A stretch of 37,485 nucleotides of DNA from Asaia bogorensis (lineage in GTDB: Bacteria > Pseudomonadota > Alphaproteobacteria > Acetobacterales > Acetobacteraceae), in the NCBI GenBank assembly GCA_945874805.1, contig CAMCJI010000009.1, positions 1 to 37,485 of the forward strand. Direction: 5' to 3'. A model generated the notes under the pieces. That model made no database searches. It was not told the DNA's origin and saw only the letters and a list, made by a program, of their open reading frames with translations. How positions within the stretch are numbered: position 1 is the first letter of the stretch; every line of letters starts with the position of its first letter. Positions 1-7,495 of the stretch are shown here, piece after piece. A program made the translations under genes and the position numbers.

Positions 1-852
1 CTGGCCGACTGCACGCCGGCCGGCAAGATCGAGGTGGTCAAGACCGAGGCGGCGCGCGGGCCGACCGCGATGGTGGGCGACGGGGTGAACGACGCGCCGG
101 CGCTGGCGGCCGCCGATGTCGGCATCGCCATGGGCGCGCACGGCACCGCTGCGGCGGCCGAGGCGGGGGATGTGGTGCTGCTGGTCGATCGCATCGACCG
201 GGTGCCGGAGGCCATCGCCATCGCCCGCCGGGCGCGGCGGATTGCGTTGCAGGCGATCGCGCTGGGGATGGGGCTGTCTGGCATCGCGATGCTCGCCGCC
301 GCCGCCGGGCTGCTGACGCCGCTGGCCGGGGCGGTGCTGCAGGAGGGTATCGACGTCGCCGCCATCCTCTACGCCCTGACCGCCCTGCGCCCGGGTCGGC
401 AGGAAGGGGCGATGCGCGCTTTGCCTCCGGAAGCCGGGCTGCTGGAGCGGGAGGGCGAGCATGCCGGCCTACGCCGGCTCGCCGAGCAACTGCGCAGCAC
501 CGGCGAGGCGATCGGGGCGACGCCGGAGATGCTGCCGGATCTGGTCGCGTTGCAAAGCCGCTTGCAGACCGAGCTGCTGGAGCACCAGCGCAGCGAGGAA
601 CGCGACCTCTACCCCGCCGCCGCCCGCCGGCTGGGTGGGCATGACCCGATGGGGCCGCTGATCCGCATGCATACCGAGATCGAGGCGCTCGCGGCCCAGA
701 TCGCCGCCCTCACCGGGCTGGCGCAGACGGCGGAAGGATGGCAGGCTGCCGCACCCGCCCTGCGTCGCAGCCTGTTCGCGCTGGAGGCGCTGCTGACCCT
801 GCATCTGACGGTGGAGGAGGAGGCGCTGGCGGGGCTGCTGCCGGGCAAATGA
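1..852 (+). CDS. Heavy-metal P-type ATPase, C-terminal part, fused to a hemerythrin-like domain (5' end outside window)
   Basis: The reading frame is open from base 1, so only the last 283 residues are visible. Counting from the first visible codon, the P-domain hinge motif GDGVNDAP lies at 26-33, followed by two hydrophobic segments (about 82-105 and 107-129). The second contains LQEGIDVAAILYAL, typical of the last membrane helix of P1B metal pumps. A soluble tail follows with His154, His195-x3-Glu199, His224 and His268-x4-Glu273, the spacing of a hemerythrin (HHE) four-helix bundle that binds a diiron or other metal centre. From family knowledge, the protein would export a transition metal at the inner membrane using ATP. 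C-terminal hemerythrin-like domains are known in the P1B-5 subgroup, but the metal-selectivity helix lies outside the window, so the substrate cannot be called. Confidence 0.88.
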   Translation: MADCTPAGKIEVVKTEAARGPTAMVGDGVNDAPALAAADVGIAMGAHGTAAAAEAGDVVLLVDRIDRVPEAIAIARRARRIALQAIALGMGLSGIAMLAAAAGLLTPLAGAVLQEGIDVAAILYALTALRPGRQEGAMRALPPEAGLLEREGEHAGLRRLAEQLRSTGEAIGATPEMLPDLVALQSRLQTELLEHQRSEERDLYPAAARRLGGHDPMGPLIRMHTEIEALAAQIAALTGLAQTAEGWQAAAPALRRSLFALEALLTLHLTVEEEALAGLLPGK

Positions 853-964
853 CCGGTGATTAGGTTCGCAGCACGATTCTTGCTTGCGCCCGCCGCCGCT
901 GCCACGCCATACAGGGTTGCCGGTAGCTTCCCCCGGTCTTCGACCCTGAGCAGAGCATCCGGAC

Positions 965-2503
965 ATGGCGATCGGCCCGCGTCTCGATCTGCGCCAGTCC
1001 CAATCGCTGGTGATGACGCCGCAGTTGCGGCAGGCCATCAAGCTGTTGCAGTTCTCCAATATCGAGGTCGGCGCCTTCATCGAGGAGGAGCTTGAGCGCA
1101 ACCCCCTGCTGGAACGTGACGAGACGCCGGAGGCCGGCGGCGGCATGGAACTGCCGGCGCTGGACCAGCGCGAGCGGATCGCCGCCGTCAACGAGGAGAC
1201 CGCGCCCGTCGCCGGGGAGCGCGACTACAGCGACCCCAACGTCGCCGATGTCGGCACCACGCTGGAAGCGGGGCTGACCGCCCAGGCGACCACCGCGCTG
1301 GATGCCGAGGGGGCGGAAAGCTGGGACCCCGGCGGTGCGGGGGACGGGGTGATGCCGCGCAGCGCCGCCAGTGGCAGCTTCGAGGACGATGACCGCAGCA
1401 TCGAAGACCTCGCCGAACGGCCGGGCACCCTGCGCGAGCATCTGGGCGAGCAGCTGCGCCTGTCCTTCAACGACGATCAGGACCGGTTGATCGGCGCCTA
1501 TCTGATCGCGCTGCTGGAACCCACCGGCCGGCTGTCCGCAGCACCGGAGGCGCTGGCCAAGGCGCTGGGCTGCCCTGTGGAGCAGGTGGAGAGCGTGCGG
1601 GCGCGGATGATGCGCTTCGACCCCACCGGCATGTTCGCCCGCGACCTGCGCGAATGCCTCGCCGTGCAGTTGCAGGAAAAGAACCGCTATGACCCGGCGA
1701 TGGCCGCCCTGCTCGACAATCTGGAGATGCTGGCCCGGCGGGACACGCGCGGGCTGATGGCAGTCTGTGGCGTGGACCAGGCCGACATGACCGACATGAT
1801 CGCCGAGCTGCGCCGCCTGGACCCCAAGCCGGGCGCCACCTGGAATGAGGCGCCGCCGCTCGCCGTGGTGCCGGATATCCTGATGCGGGCCAGCCAGGAC
1901 GGGGGCTGGGTGCTTGAGCTGAACCCTGAAACCCTGCCGCGCGTGCTGGTCAACCAGAGCTTCACCGCCAAGGTGCTGCCCAAGGCGAGCAAGGACGACC
2001 GTGCCTTCCTCGCGGAGAAGCTGGCGACAGCCACGTGGCTGGTGAAATCGCTGCAACAGCGCGCGCAGACGATCCTGAAGGTCGCCAGCGAAATCGTTCG
2101 CCGTCAGGATGGCTTTTTCCGCCACGGCGTCTCCCACCTCCGGCCGCTGATCCTGCGCGATATCGCCGAAGCCACGGAGATGCATGAGAGCACCGTCAGC
2201 CGCGTCACCTCGAACAAGTATATGGCAACGCCACGCGGAACGTTCGAGCTGAAATACTTCTTCACCACCGCTATCGCCGCCACCGCGGGCGGTGAGAGCC
2301 ACAGCGCCGAAGCGATCCGCCACCGCATCAAGGCAATGGTGGACAGTGAAACCGCCGAGGACGTTCTGAGCGACGATGCGATTGTTGCAGCCCTCAGGCG
2401 GGAAGGCGTGGACATCGCCCGCCGGACCGTGGCCAAATACCGCGATGCGCTGCGCATCCCAAGCTCGGTGCAGCGCAAGCGGGAGAAGGCCACGCCGGCC
2501 TGA
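965..2503 (+). CDS. rpoN: RNA polymerase sigma-54 factor RpoN
   Basis: This 512-residue protein is a normal-length sigma-54. It directs RNA polymerase to -24/-12 promoters and needs an enhancer-binding ATPase to open them. The N-terminus has the glutamine-rich region I with LxLRQSQSLVMTPQLRQAI and the following LLQ and ELERNPLLE elements. An acidic linker spans roughly residues 55-150, then the core-binding region. Near the C-terminus are the helix-turn-helix (HESTVSRVTSNKYMATPRG) and the RpoN box (ARRTVAKYRDALRIP), which reads the -24 element. The start ATG gives the conserved MAIGPRLDLRQSQ opening. It is followed after 87 nt by hpf in the same direction, a common proteobacterial pairing. 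The usual third gene, ptsN, is not present here. Confidence 0.97.
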   Translation: MAIGPRLDLRQSQSLVMTPQLRQAIKLLQFSNIEVGAFIEEELERNPLLERDETPEAGGGMELPALDQRERIAAVNEETAPVAGERDYSDPNVADVGTTLEAGLTAQATTALDAEGAESWDPGGAGDGVMPRSAASGSFEDDDRSIEDLAERPGTLREHLGEQLRLSFNDDQDRLIGAYLIALLEPTGRLSAAPEALAKALGCPVEQVESVRARMMRFDPTGMFARDLRECLAVQLQEKNRYDPAMAALLDNLEMLARRDTRGLMAVCGVDQADMTDMIAELRRLDPKPGATWNEAPPLAVVPDILMRASQDGGWVLELNPETLPRVLVNQSFTAKVLPKASKDDRAFLAEKLATATWLVKSLQQRAQTILKVASEIVRRQDGFFRHGVSHLRPLILRDIAEATEMHESTVSRVTSNKYMATPRGTFELKYFFTTAIAATAGGESHSAEAIRHRIKAMVDSETAEDVLSDDAIVAALRREGVDIARRTVAKYRDALRIPSSVQRKREKATPA

Positions 2504-2513
2504 CATAATAATA

Positions 2514-2529
2514 CGTGCCGGCCGGCACG
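2514..2529. promoter_or_regulatory. Perfect 16-bp palindrome between rpoN and hpf
   Basis: CGTGCCGGCCGGCACG reads identically on both strands. It sits 11 nt after the rpoN stop codon, right behind the short AT-rich run ATAATAATA, which stands out in this GC-rich DNA. It has no loop, so it fits a protein-binding site better than a transcript hairpin. No regulator is identified. Confidence 0.35.
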
Positions 2530-2545
2530 GCGGTCCTGAACAAAC

Positions 2546-2561
2546 GGGCACGCGGGGGCGC
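2546..2561 (+). promoter_or_regulatory. Possible sigma-54 (-24/-12) promoter upstream of hpf
   Basis: GGGCACG followed by five bases and GCGC matches the -24 element TGGCACG at six of seven positions. The essential GG (2547-2548) and GC (2560-2561) dinucleotides are at the required spacing of 13 nt. Transcription would begin near 2572, leaving a short leader before the hpf start at 2591. The -12 element is weak (GCGC instead of TTGC), and such matches occur by chance in GC-rich DNA. Confidence 0.22.
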
Positions 2562-2590
2562 GAGAGCGTCACATGGCACGAGGAACGACT

Positions 2591-3184
2591 ATGCACATCA
2601 TGGTCTCGGGCAAGCAGGTTGAACTGTCGGATGCGCTGCGCACGCGCGTTGAAACCCAGATGGACGTGATCGCGGGCAAGTATTTCGACGACGCCCTGGA
2701 AGCCCAGGTCACCTTCGGGCGAGCCCGAAGTTTCTTCACCTGCGACATCAACGTCCATGCCGGCCGCGGCCTGACCCTGCGCGGGGAAGGCGAGGCGGCG
2801 GACGCCAATGCCGCCTTCGACGACGCGGCCGAGCACATTGCCAAGCGCCTGCGCCGCTACCGCCGCCGGGTGAACGACCACGCCCGCGACCTCGTGCATC
2901 GCGCCAAGCCGCAGGCCGGCCGGCAGTACACGCTGCGCCAGGAGGAGGAGGACGCGCCGGCCGAGCGCGGCGGCGCTGTCGTGCAGGCCGGCACCTACGC
3001 GACCGTGATTGCCGAGACGGCCGCCGAGATCTCGATCCTGTCGGTCAGCGAGGCGGTGATGCGCATGGATCTCGCCGACCAGCCGGTGCTGATGTTCCGC
3101 AACTCGACGAACGGCGAATACAACGTGGTGTATCGCCGCAGCGACGGCAATATCGGCTGGATCGACCCAACCGGGAACACCTGA
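2591..3184 (+). CDS. hpf: Ribosome hibernation promoting factor, long form
   Basis: This 197-residue protein has the two-domain layout of long HPF. The N-terminal domain (about 1-110) opens with MHIMVSGKQVELSDALRTRVE and carries the basic stretch KRLRRYRRRVNDHARD that contacts 16S rRNA in the decoding region. After a variable linker, the C-terminal dimerisation domain (about 135-195) ends with DQPVLMFRNSTNGEYNVVYRR and a GNIGWIDP tail. From family knowledge, it joins two idle 70S ribosomes into 100S dimers in stationary phase. I chose the ATG at 2591 because GAGGAA lies just upstream; an in-frame ATG at 2573 would add six unconserved residues. The gene lies directly downstream of rpoN. Confidence 0.94.
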   Translation: MHIMVSGKQVELSDALRTRVETQMDVIAGKYFDDALEAQVTFGRARSFFTCDINVHAGRGLTLRGEGEAADANAAFDDAAEHIAKRLRRYRRRVNDHARDLVHRAKPQAGRQYTLRQEEEDAPAERGGAVVQAGTYATVIAETAAEISILSVSEAVMRMDLADQPVLMFRNSTNGEYNVVYRRSDGNIGWIDPTGNT

Positions 3185-3198
3185 CCGCGACCGAAACT

Positions 3199-3220
3199 CT
3201 CCCCCGCTTCGCCGGGGGAG
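3199..3220. terminator. GC-rich hairpin between convergent hpf and DUF1150 genes
   Basis: CTCCCCCG and CGGGGGAG form a perfect 8-bp stem around a 6-nt CTTCGC loop in the 54-nt gap between the two converging genes. There is no clear T-run on the plus side (GGTTA) and only a short one on the minus side (GAGTTT), so it is at best a weak bidirectional terminator. Its sequence resembles short palindromic elements that recur between genes in GC-rich proteobacteria. Confidence 0.45.
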
Positions 3221-3238
3221 GGTTAGGCGGCTCCGCCC

Positions 3239-3478
3239 TCAGTGCAGGGCGGCGGGGAACATCTCGTGTTCCTCGATCGCGGCCACCGCGCTCGCATGGT
3301 CCCGGGCGACGGCCATCGGCGTGCCGTCGGCGGCGTGGATGGCAAAGGCCAGGGTGCCGTTGAGCAGCACCGGCTTCACGTAGGCAACCTGCTCCACCCC
3401 CAGCCGGCCGAGGTCGGCGGGGGTGAGGCCGTGCGTCAGGCGCCGCTGGCGCGGGGCGGCTTCGGGATCGTCGGTCAT
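3239..3478 (-). CDS. DUF1150 family small protein
   Basis: This 79-residue soluble protein is recognisable as DUF1150 by the core LGRLGVEQVAYVKPVLLNGTLAF followed by AIHAADGTPMAVARD. Its function is not established. It follows the Hsp20 gene by 25 nt in the same direction. As I recall, these two genes are paired in many alphaproteobacteria, so a role in the same stress response is likely but inferred. There is no signal peptide, membrane segment or catalytic motif. Confidence 0.8.
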   Translation of the reverse strand: MTDDPEAAPRQRRLTHGLTPADLGRLGVEQVAYVKPVLLNGTLAFAIHAADGTPMAVARDHASAVAAIEEHEMFPAALH

Positions 3479-3503
3479 GAGCTGATTACCTCGTCCCTGA
3501 TGG

Positions 3504-3941
3504 TCATTTGCCTTCCACCACGCGGCCCTGGCCGGGCTTGGTGATGGCGATGTTGCGCACCCGCACTTCCGGCTGCGGCCGAGCGAGGTCGATATGCAGG
3601 AGCCCGTTGTCGAGCCAGGCGCCGCGCACCTCGATCCCCTCGGCCATCACGAAGGCGCGCTGGAACTGCCGGGCGGCGATGCCGCGATGCAGGAAGACCC
3701 TTCCGTTGGTGTCCTCGGTCTGGCGGCCGCGGATGACGAGCTGGTTGTCCTCCTGCGTTATCTGCAGGTCATCCATCGTAAAGCCGGCGACGGCGAGGGT
3801 GATGCGCAGCCCGGCTGGGCCGGTTTGTTCGATATTGTAGGGCGGGTAGCCGTCTGACGAGTTCTTTGACGCGCGTTCGAGCATCTGCTCCAGATGATCG
3901 AAGCCCAGAAACATCGGCGACGTGAACAGGCGGGTGGTCAC
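3504..3941 (-). CDS. Small heat shock protein, Hsp20/alpha-crystallin family
   Basis: This 145-residue ATP-independent holdase binds unfolding proteins during stress. The alpha-crystallin domain spans about residues 38-125, with GLRITLAVAGFTMDDLQI, QLVIRGRQ, FLHRGIAARQFQRAF and AWLDNGLLHIDLAR, the usual beta-strand order with the Gly-Leu motif. A C-terminal IAI (residues about 134-136) fits the IxI motif used in oligomer assembly. The start is taken as GTG at 3941 because a strong GAGGAGG ribosome site lies 7 nt upstream; in-frame extensions further upstream show no similarity. The Shine-Dalgarno can pair with the downstream CCTC in a very short stem. The gene forms an operon with the DUF1150 gene. 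Confidence 0.93.
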   Translation of the reverse strand: MTTRLFTSPMFLGFDHLEQMLERASKNSSDGYPPYNIEQTGPAGLRITLAVAGFTMDDLQITQEDNQLVIRGRQTEDTNGRVFLHRGIAARQFQRAFVMAEGIEVRGAWLDNGLLHIDLARPQPEVRVRNIAITKPGQGRVVEGK

Positions 3942-4003
3942 AGAGAGGCCTCCTCGTGCGAGCGAAGCGCGCCGGTTCCCATCATGGCAAACCGGAGACG
4001 AGT

Positions 4004-4032
4004 ATTTTGGACGCGCAGGCGTGGGTTGCAAG
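4004..4032 (-). promoter_or_regulatory. Possible sigma-32-type heat-shock promoter for Hsp20
   Basis: On the minus strand, CTTGCAA (4032-4026) and CCAAAAT (4010-4004) are separated by 15 nt. This resembles the heat-shock pattern CTTGAA / CCCCAT in spacing and in the diagnostic CTTG and CC. The leader to the GTG at 3941 would be about 56 nt. The match is partial. Confidence 0.35.
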
Positions 4033-4087
4033 CCCCGAACCCCGCCGATCAATTGCACCGGCGCGCGGCAATGGTTACATCGCGGGC

Positions 4088-4654
4088 ATGTCACAAGCGG
4101 CCACCCCCCCCAAGCTGATCATCCCCCCCGGCAACGACGCGCCGGTCCTGCCCATCCTGATCGTGCCGCAGCCGGTGCTGAAGGCGCGCGCCAAGCCGGT
4201 GACGCCGGCCCATGCTGCCGAGGTCGCGGCGCTCATCCCGCGCATGTTCTCCACCATGTATCGCGCGCCCGGCATCGGCCTGGCCGCCCCGCAGGTGGGC
4301 GTTGGCCTGCGGCTGGCGGTGATCGACGTGATGCCGGGGGACAAGCCGACGCCGATCGTGCTGATCAACCCGGAAATCATCAGCGAATCCGCCGAATTGG
4401 CGACGCGCGAGGAGGGGTGCCTCTCGATCCCCAATCTCTACGCCGACGTCACCCGCCCGGCCCGGGTGCGCGTGCGCTACACCGACCAGCATGGCGCCGC
4501 GCATGAGATCGAGGCGGACGGGCTGCTGGCCGCGTGCCTGCAGCATGAGATCGACCATCTCGACGGGGTGCTGTTCGTCGATCACATCTCCGCCCTGAAG
4601 CGCAACATGATCCTGCGCAAGCTCGCCAAGGACCAGAAGGGCAAGAAGGGATAG
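4088..4654 (+). CDS. def: Peptide deformylase
   Basis: This 188-residue metalloenzyme removes the formyl group from the N-terminal methionine of new proteins. All three family motifs are present: GIGLAAPQ (62-69), EEGCLS (about 108-113, Cys111 a metal ligand) and QHEIDHLDG (about 152-160, with His153, Glu154 and His157). The start is the ATG at 4088, giving [10 protein letters not shown] and a slightly extended N-terminus. It is followed 4 nt later by fmt, whose product adds the same formyl group to initiator tRNA, so the two opposing steps are co-expressed. It is divergent from the Hsp20 gene across a 146-nt gap. Confidence 0.97.
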   Translation: MSQAATPPKLIIPPGNDAPVLPILIVPQPVLKARAKPVTPAHAAEVAALIPRMFSTMYRAPGIGLAAPQVGVGLRLAVIDVMPGDKPTPIVLINPEIISESAELATREEGCLSIPNLYADVTRPARVRVRYTDQHGAAHEIEADGLLAACLQHEIDHLDGVLFVDHISALKRNMILRKLAKDQKGKKG

Positions 4655-4658
4655 GCGC

Positions 4659-5552
4659 GTGCGTCTCGCCTTCATGGGCAGCCCGGATTTCTCCGTCCCG
4701 GCCCTGCACGCCCTGCACGCGGCGGGGCATGAGATCGCCGCTGTCTATTGCCAGCCGCCGCGCCCGGCTGGGCGGGGGCAGTCGTTGCGCCCCTGCCCGG
4801 TGCACCGCGCGGCCGAGGCGCTGGGGCTGCCGGTCCGCACCCCCGCCGGGCTGCGTCGCGACCCTCAGGCGCAGGCGGATTTTGCCGCCCTCGATCTCGA
4901 TGCCGCGGTTGTCGCCGCCTATGGGTTGATCTTGCCGCCGGCGATGCTGGCGGCACCGCGGCGCGGCTGCCTGAACATCCACGCCAGCCTGCTGCCCCGC
5001 TGGCGCGGCGCCGGGCCGATCCAGGCCGCCATCCTCGCCGGCGACAGCGAAACCGGCATCACCATCATGCAGATGGACGCAGGGCTGGATACCGGCCCGA
5101 TGCTGCTCGCTGAAGCCGTGCCGATCACCGGGCAGACCACCGCCAGCACCCTGCACGACGCGCTGAGCGCGATCGGCGCCCGGCTGGTCCTGCGCGCGCT
5201 CGCCGAAAACCCGCCGGCCATCGCCCAGCCGGAGACCGGCGCCACCTACGCCCCCAAGCTCACCCGCGAGGACGGGCGGCTGGAGTGGACGCGGGATGCC
5301 GCCGCCTTGGATCGTCAGGTGCGCGCGCTCAACCCCTGGCCCGGCACCTTCTGCGCCGGCTTCAAGGTGCTTGCTGCCCACCCCGAACCGGGGGAGGGCG
5401 CGCCAGGTACGGTGCTCGACCACGCCCTGCTCGTCGCTACCGGCCACGGTGCGCTGCGGCTGACGCGGGTGCAGGCTGCCGGGCGGGCGGCGATGGACGC
5501 ACCCGCCTTCCTGCGCGGCACCGCCATTCCGCCCGGCACCGTGCTCGCCTGA
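4659..5552 (+). CDS. fmt: Methionyl-tRNA formyltransferase
   Basis: This 297-residue enzyme transfers formyl from 10-formyl-tetrahydrofolate to Met-tRNA(fMet) for translation initiation. The N-terminal formyltransferase domain carries [19 protein letters not shown] with catalytic Asn106 and His108. Asp144 lies in [10 protein letters not shown], at the same numbering as the E. coli enzyme. The C-terminal beta-barrel domain begins near residue 205 (ALNPWPGTF) and contacts tRNA. It starts with GTG 4 nt after the def stop. Its TGA is immediately followed by the ATG of truA with no gap, so def-fmt-truA is one transcript. Confidence 0.97.
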   Translation: MRLAFMGSPDFSVPALHALHAAGHEIAAVYCQPPRPAGRGQSLRPCPVHRAAEALGLPVRTPAGLRRDPQAQADFAALDLDAAVVAAYGLILPPAMLAAPRRGCLNIHASLLPRWRGAGPIQAAILAGDSETGITIMQMDAGLDTGPMLLAEAVPITGQTTASTLHDALSAIGARLVLRALAENPPAIAQPETGATYAPKLTREDGRLEWTRDAAALDRQVRALNPWPGTFCAGFKVLAAHPEPGEGAPGTVLDHALLVATGHGALRLTRVQAAGRAAMDAPAFLRGTAIPPGTVLA

Positions 5553-6311
5553 ATGCCCCGCTTCGCCCTCGAACTTGAGTATGACGGCGCTCCCTTCGTC
5601 GGCTGGCAGCGCCAGCAGGGGCTCGTCTCGATCCAGGCCGTCCTCGAACAGGCGGCCACTCACCTTGCCCCCGATCCCGTCGCCGTGGCGGCGGGGCGGA
5701 CAGATTCCGGCGTGCATGCGGCGGCGATGGTCGTGCATCTCGACCTCGATCGGGACATCAGCCCCGCCAAGCTGACCGACGCGCTGAACTTCCACATGCG
5801 GCCCTATCCGGTGGTGGTGGTGCGCGCCGCCGCCGCCGCCCTGGACTGGCACGCCCGCTTCTCCGCCACCGGGCGGGCCTACCGCTACACGATCCTCGAC
5901 CGCCGCGCCCGCCCCGCGCTGATGGCCGGCCGGGTCTGGCACGTCTCCCGCCGCCTGGATGCCGAGGCGATGCACCACGCTGCCCAGAGCCTGGTGGGCC
6001 GGCATGACTTCACCAGCTTCCGCGCCGCCTCCTGCCAGGCGAAATCTCCGGTGCGCACGCTCGACCGGCTGGATGTGATCCGCGAGGGCGACAGCATCGA
6101 AATCATCGCAGAAGCCCGCAGCTTCCTGCACCATCAGGTCCGCAACATGGCGGGCACGCTGAAACTGGTGGGCGACGGGGTTTGGCCGGAGTCCGCCGTC
6201 GCCACCGCGCTCGACGCCCGCACCCGCGCCGCCGCCGGGCCAACCGCGCCGTCGGAGGGGCTGTGCCTGACCGGGGTGCGCTATCCGGTGGATCCGTTTG
6301 CGGGGGGGTGA
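5553..6311 (+). CDS. truA: tRNA pseudouridine(38-40) synthase
   Basis: This 252-residue enzyme converts uridines 38-40 in the anticodon stem-loop to pseudouridine. The catalytic aspartate is Asp51 in AAGRTDSGVHA. Other family landmarks are LEYDGAPFVGWQRQ at the N-terminus, FHARFSATGRAYRYTI-like WHARFSATGRAYRYTI near 110, HDFTSFRA near 152, and the late FLHHQVRNMAGTL. The length is normal. The start ATG directly abuts the fmt stop codon. It ends at a strong AT-rich hairpin shared with the convergent membrane-protein gene. Confidence 0.97.
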   Translation: MPRFALELEYDGAPFVGWQRQQGLVSIQAVLEQAATHLAPDPVAVAAGRTDSGVHAAAMVVHLDLDRDISPAKLTDALNFHMRPYPVVVVRAAAAALDWHARFSATGRAYRYTILDRRARPALMAGRVWHVSRRLDAEAMHHAAQSLVGRHDFTSFRAASCQAKSPVRTLDRLDVIREGDSIEIIAEARSFLHHQVRNMAGTLKLVGDGVWPESAVATALDARTRAAAGPTAPSEGLCLTGVRYPVDPFAGG

Positions 6312-6313
6312 GA

Positions 6314-6360
6314 AGGCAAGTATCTTGTTTTTGTTCACAAAAAGAAGACTTCACTTGCCT
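6314..6360. terminator. Bidirectional nested-hairpin terminator
   Basis: An outer 8-bp stem (AGGCAAGT 6314-6321 with ACTTGCCT 6353-6360) encloses an inner stem of CTTGTTTTTGT (6324-6334) against ACAAAAAGAAG (6337-6347) with one mismatch. The inner T5 and A5 runs give a U-rich segment on either strand. The element fills the 54-nt gap between truA (plus) and the convergent minus-strand gene, so it probably stops transcription from both sides. Confidence 0.7.
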
Positions 6361-6365
6361 GCCTT

Positions 6366-6932
6366 CTACCGCACCAGCGACGCCGCCAGCGAGGTGATGG
6401 TCAGGCCGAGTGCGATGTCCATCACCACCAGTGCCGCGGCAGCTCGGCCGCGCAGGGTGAGGGTGAGTTGCAGGGCGAACCATTCGAGCCAGATGGCCCA
6501 GCCGAGAGCGACCAGCCAGCTCACCTGGCTGATGAACGTGGGCAGGCCGAGCAGGCTGGGCAGCACGGCGGAGGCGAGCATGACCTGCTGCACCAGGCTG
6601 CACCAGTTCCAGATGGCGACGAAGCCGGGCCATAGCCGGCCGCGCCCGGTGCGCACCGCCAGCATGTGCACGAGCAGCGGGAAGCCAAGCCAGCCGATGA
6701 CGAAACCCAGCAGGGCCATCGCGAAGCCCCGGCCGGTGGCGGCCTGCCCGGCCTCCTGCAGGCCGACGAGGTGCAGGAAGACGAAGCCGGGCAGGGCGAG
6801 CGGCAGCGCCCAGAAGCTGCGGATGGCGGTTTGCACCCGCCGGTCCTCGCCGCCGGTCAGCAGCGCGAGGCCTTCCGGCCGGTGGCAGGCCAGCAGCATG
6901 GCCGCCATGATGCCGGATAGCGGGCCGCCCAT
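6366..6932 (-). CDS. Unrecognised integral membrane protein B (paralogue of the upstream gene)
   Basis: I do not recognise the family. The 188-residue protein has about five hydrophobic segments: 40-57, 70-92, 100-130, 136-158 and 164-186. The central stretch LLVHMLAVRTGRGRLWPGF followed by AIWNWCSLVQQV aligns with [19 protein letters not shown] and [11 protein letters not shown] of the neighbour, so the two are distant paralogues sharing a NWC motif inside a membrane segment. The ATG at 6932 overlaps the TGA of the upstream gene (TGATG), indicating translational coupling. It is last in the dapD-dapE unit. A pair of related small membrane proteins suggests a hetero-oligomer, which is inference only. 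Confidence 0.75.
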   Translation of the reverse strand: MGGPLSGIMAAMLLACHRPEGLALLTGGEDRRVQTAIRSFWALPLALPGFVFLHLVGLQEAGQAATGRGFAMALLGFVIGWLGFPLLVHMLAVRTGRGRLWPGFVAIWNWCSLVQQVMLASAVLPSLLGLPTFISQVSWLVALGWAIWLEWFALQLTLTLRGRAAAALVVMDIALGLTITSLAASLVR

Positions 6933-7495
6933 CAGTCCAGCCCGGGCGCCGGCAGTCCCTGGCCGCCCAGCAGGCGCGGGCCGAAGGCGAGCAGCCCGGT
7001 GGCCAGGTTCACCAGCACCACCAGCAGCACGGCCCGGCCGCTGCTCAGCCCCAGCCCGTGGCGGGCAAGGAACCAGTAGAGACCCAGGCCGTAGGACAAC
7101 AACCCGACCAGCAGCAGCATGGTGATCGTGCGGATTGGCAGGCCGATGTTCACCAGTACGCCGGCCACCACCACCAGCGCCATCGCGGCCAGCGGCACTG
7201 CCCACTGGCACCAGTTGAAGGCGATGGCGTAGCGCAGCCAGGCAGCCTCGCGCCCCCAGCGGACGGCCAGCGCGTGGCTGACCACGGCCGGTGTCAGCAG
7301 GGCGACGATGGTGCCGAGCAGGTCGCCGAAAGCGCCGCCGCCGGTGCCGGTCAGGACCATCAGGGCGGTGCCGACGATGGGGAAGGCCAGCAGCGGGGCG
7401 AGGCTGTTGAGGAAGGCCTGCCGCGTGTCGCTGAATTCGGCGAAGCCTTCGGTGCGGAAGGTCGCCAGCCGGAACATCCCGCGGAGCACGCTCAT
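6932..7495 (-). CDS. Unrecognised integral membrane protein A
   Basis: This 187-residue protein has about five hydrophobic segments (roughly 30-52, 56-80, 105-128, 134-156 and 160-180) and few charged residues between them. The family is not recognised and no catalytic motif is seen. The region around [14 protein letters not shown] matches AIWNWCSLVQQVML of the downstream gene. The ATG overlaps the dapE stop by 4 nt (ATGA) and its own stop overlaps the next start by 1 nt. It is therefore translated as part of the dapD-dapE transcript. A link to the cell envelope or to the DAP pathway rests only on this context. Confidence 0.75.
   Translation of the reverse strand: MSVLRGMFRLATFRTEGFAEFSDTRQAFLNSLAPLLAFPIVGTALMVLTGTGGGAFGDLLGTIVALLTPAVVSHALAVRWGREAAWLRYAIAFNWCQWAVPLAAMALVVVAGVLVNIGLPIRTITMLLLVGLLSYGLGLYWFLARHGLGLSSGRAVLLVVLVNLATGLLAFGPRLLGGQGLPAPGLD

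Noticed and set aside
860-2899. A 679-codon minus-strand frame opposite rpoN and hpf
   Set aside because: Shadow frame. It crosses two well-supported genes and has no family features.
4449-6338. A 629-codon minus-strand frame opposite def, fmt and truA
   Set aside because: Low-complexity composition without motifs. The three plus-strand genes are unmistakable.
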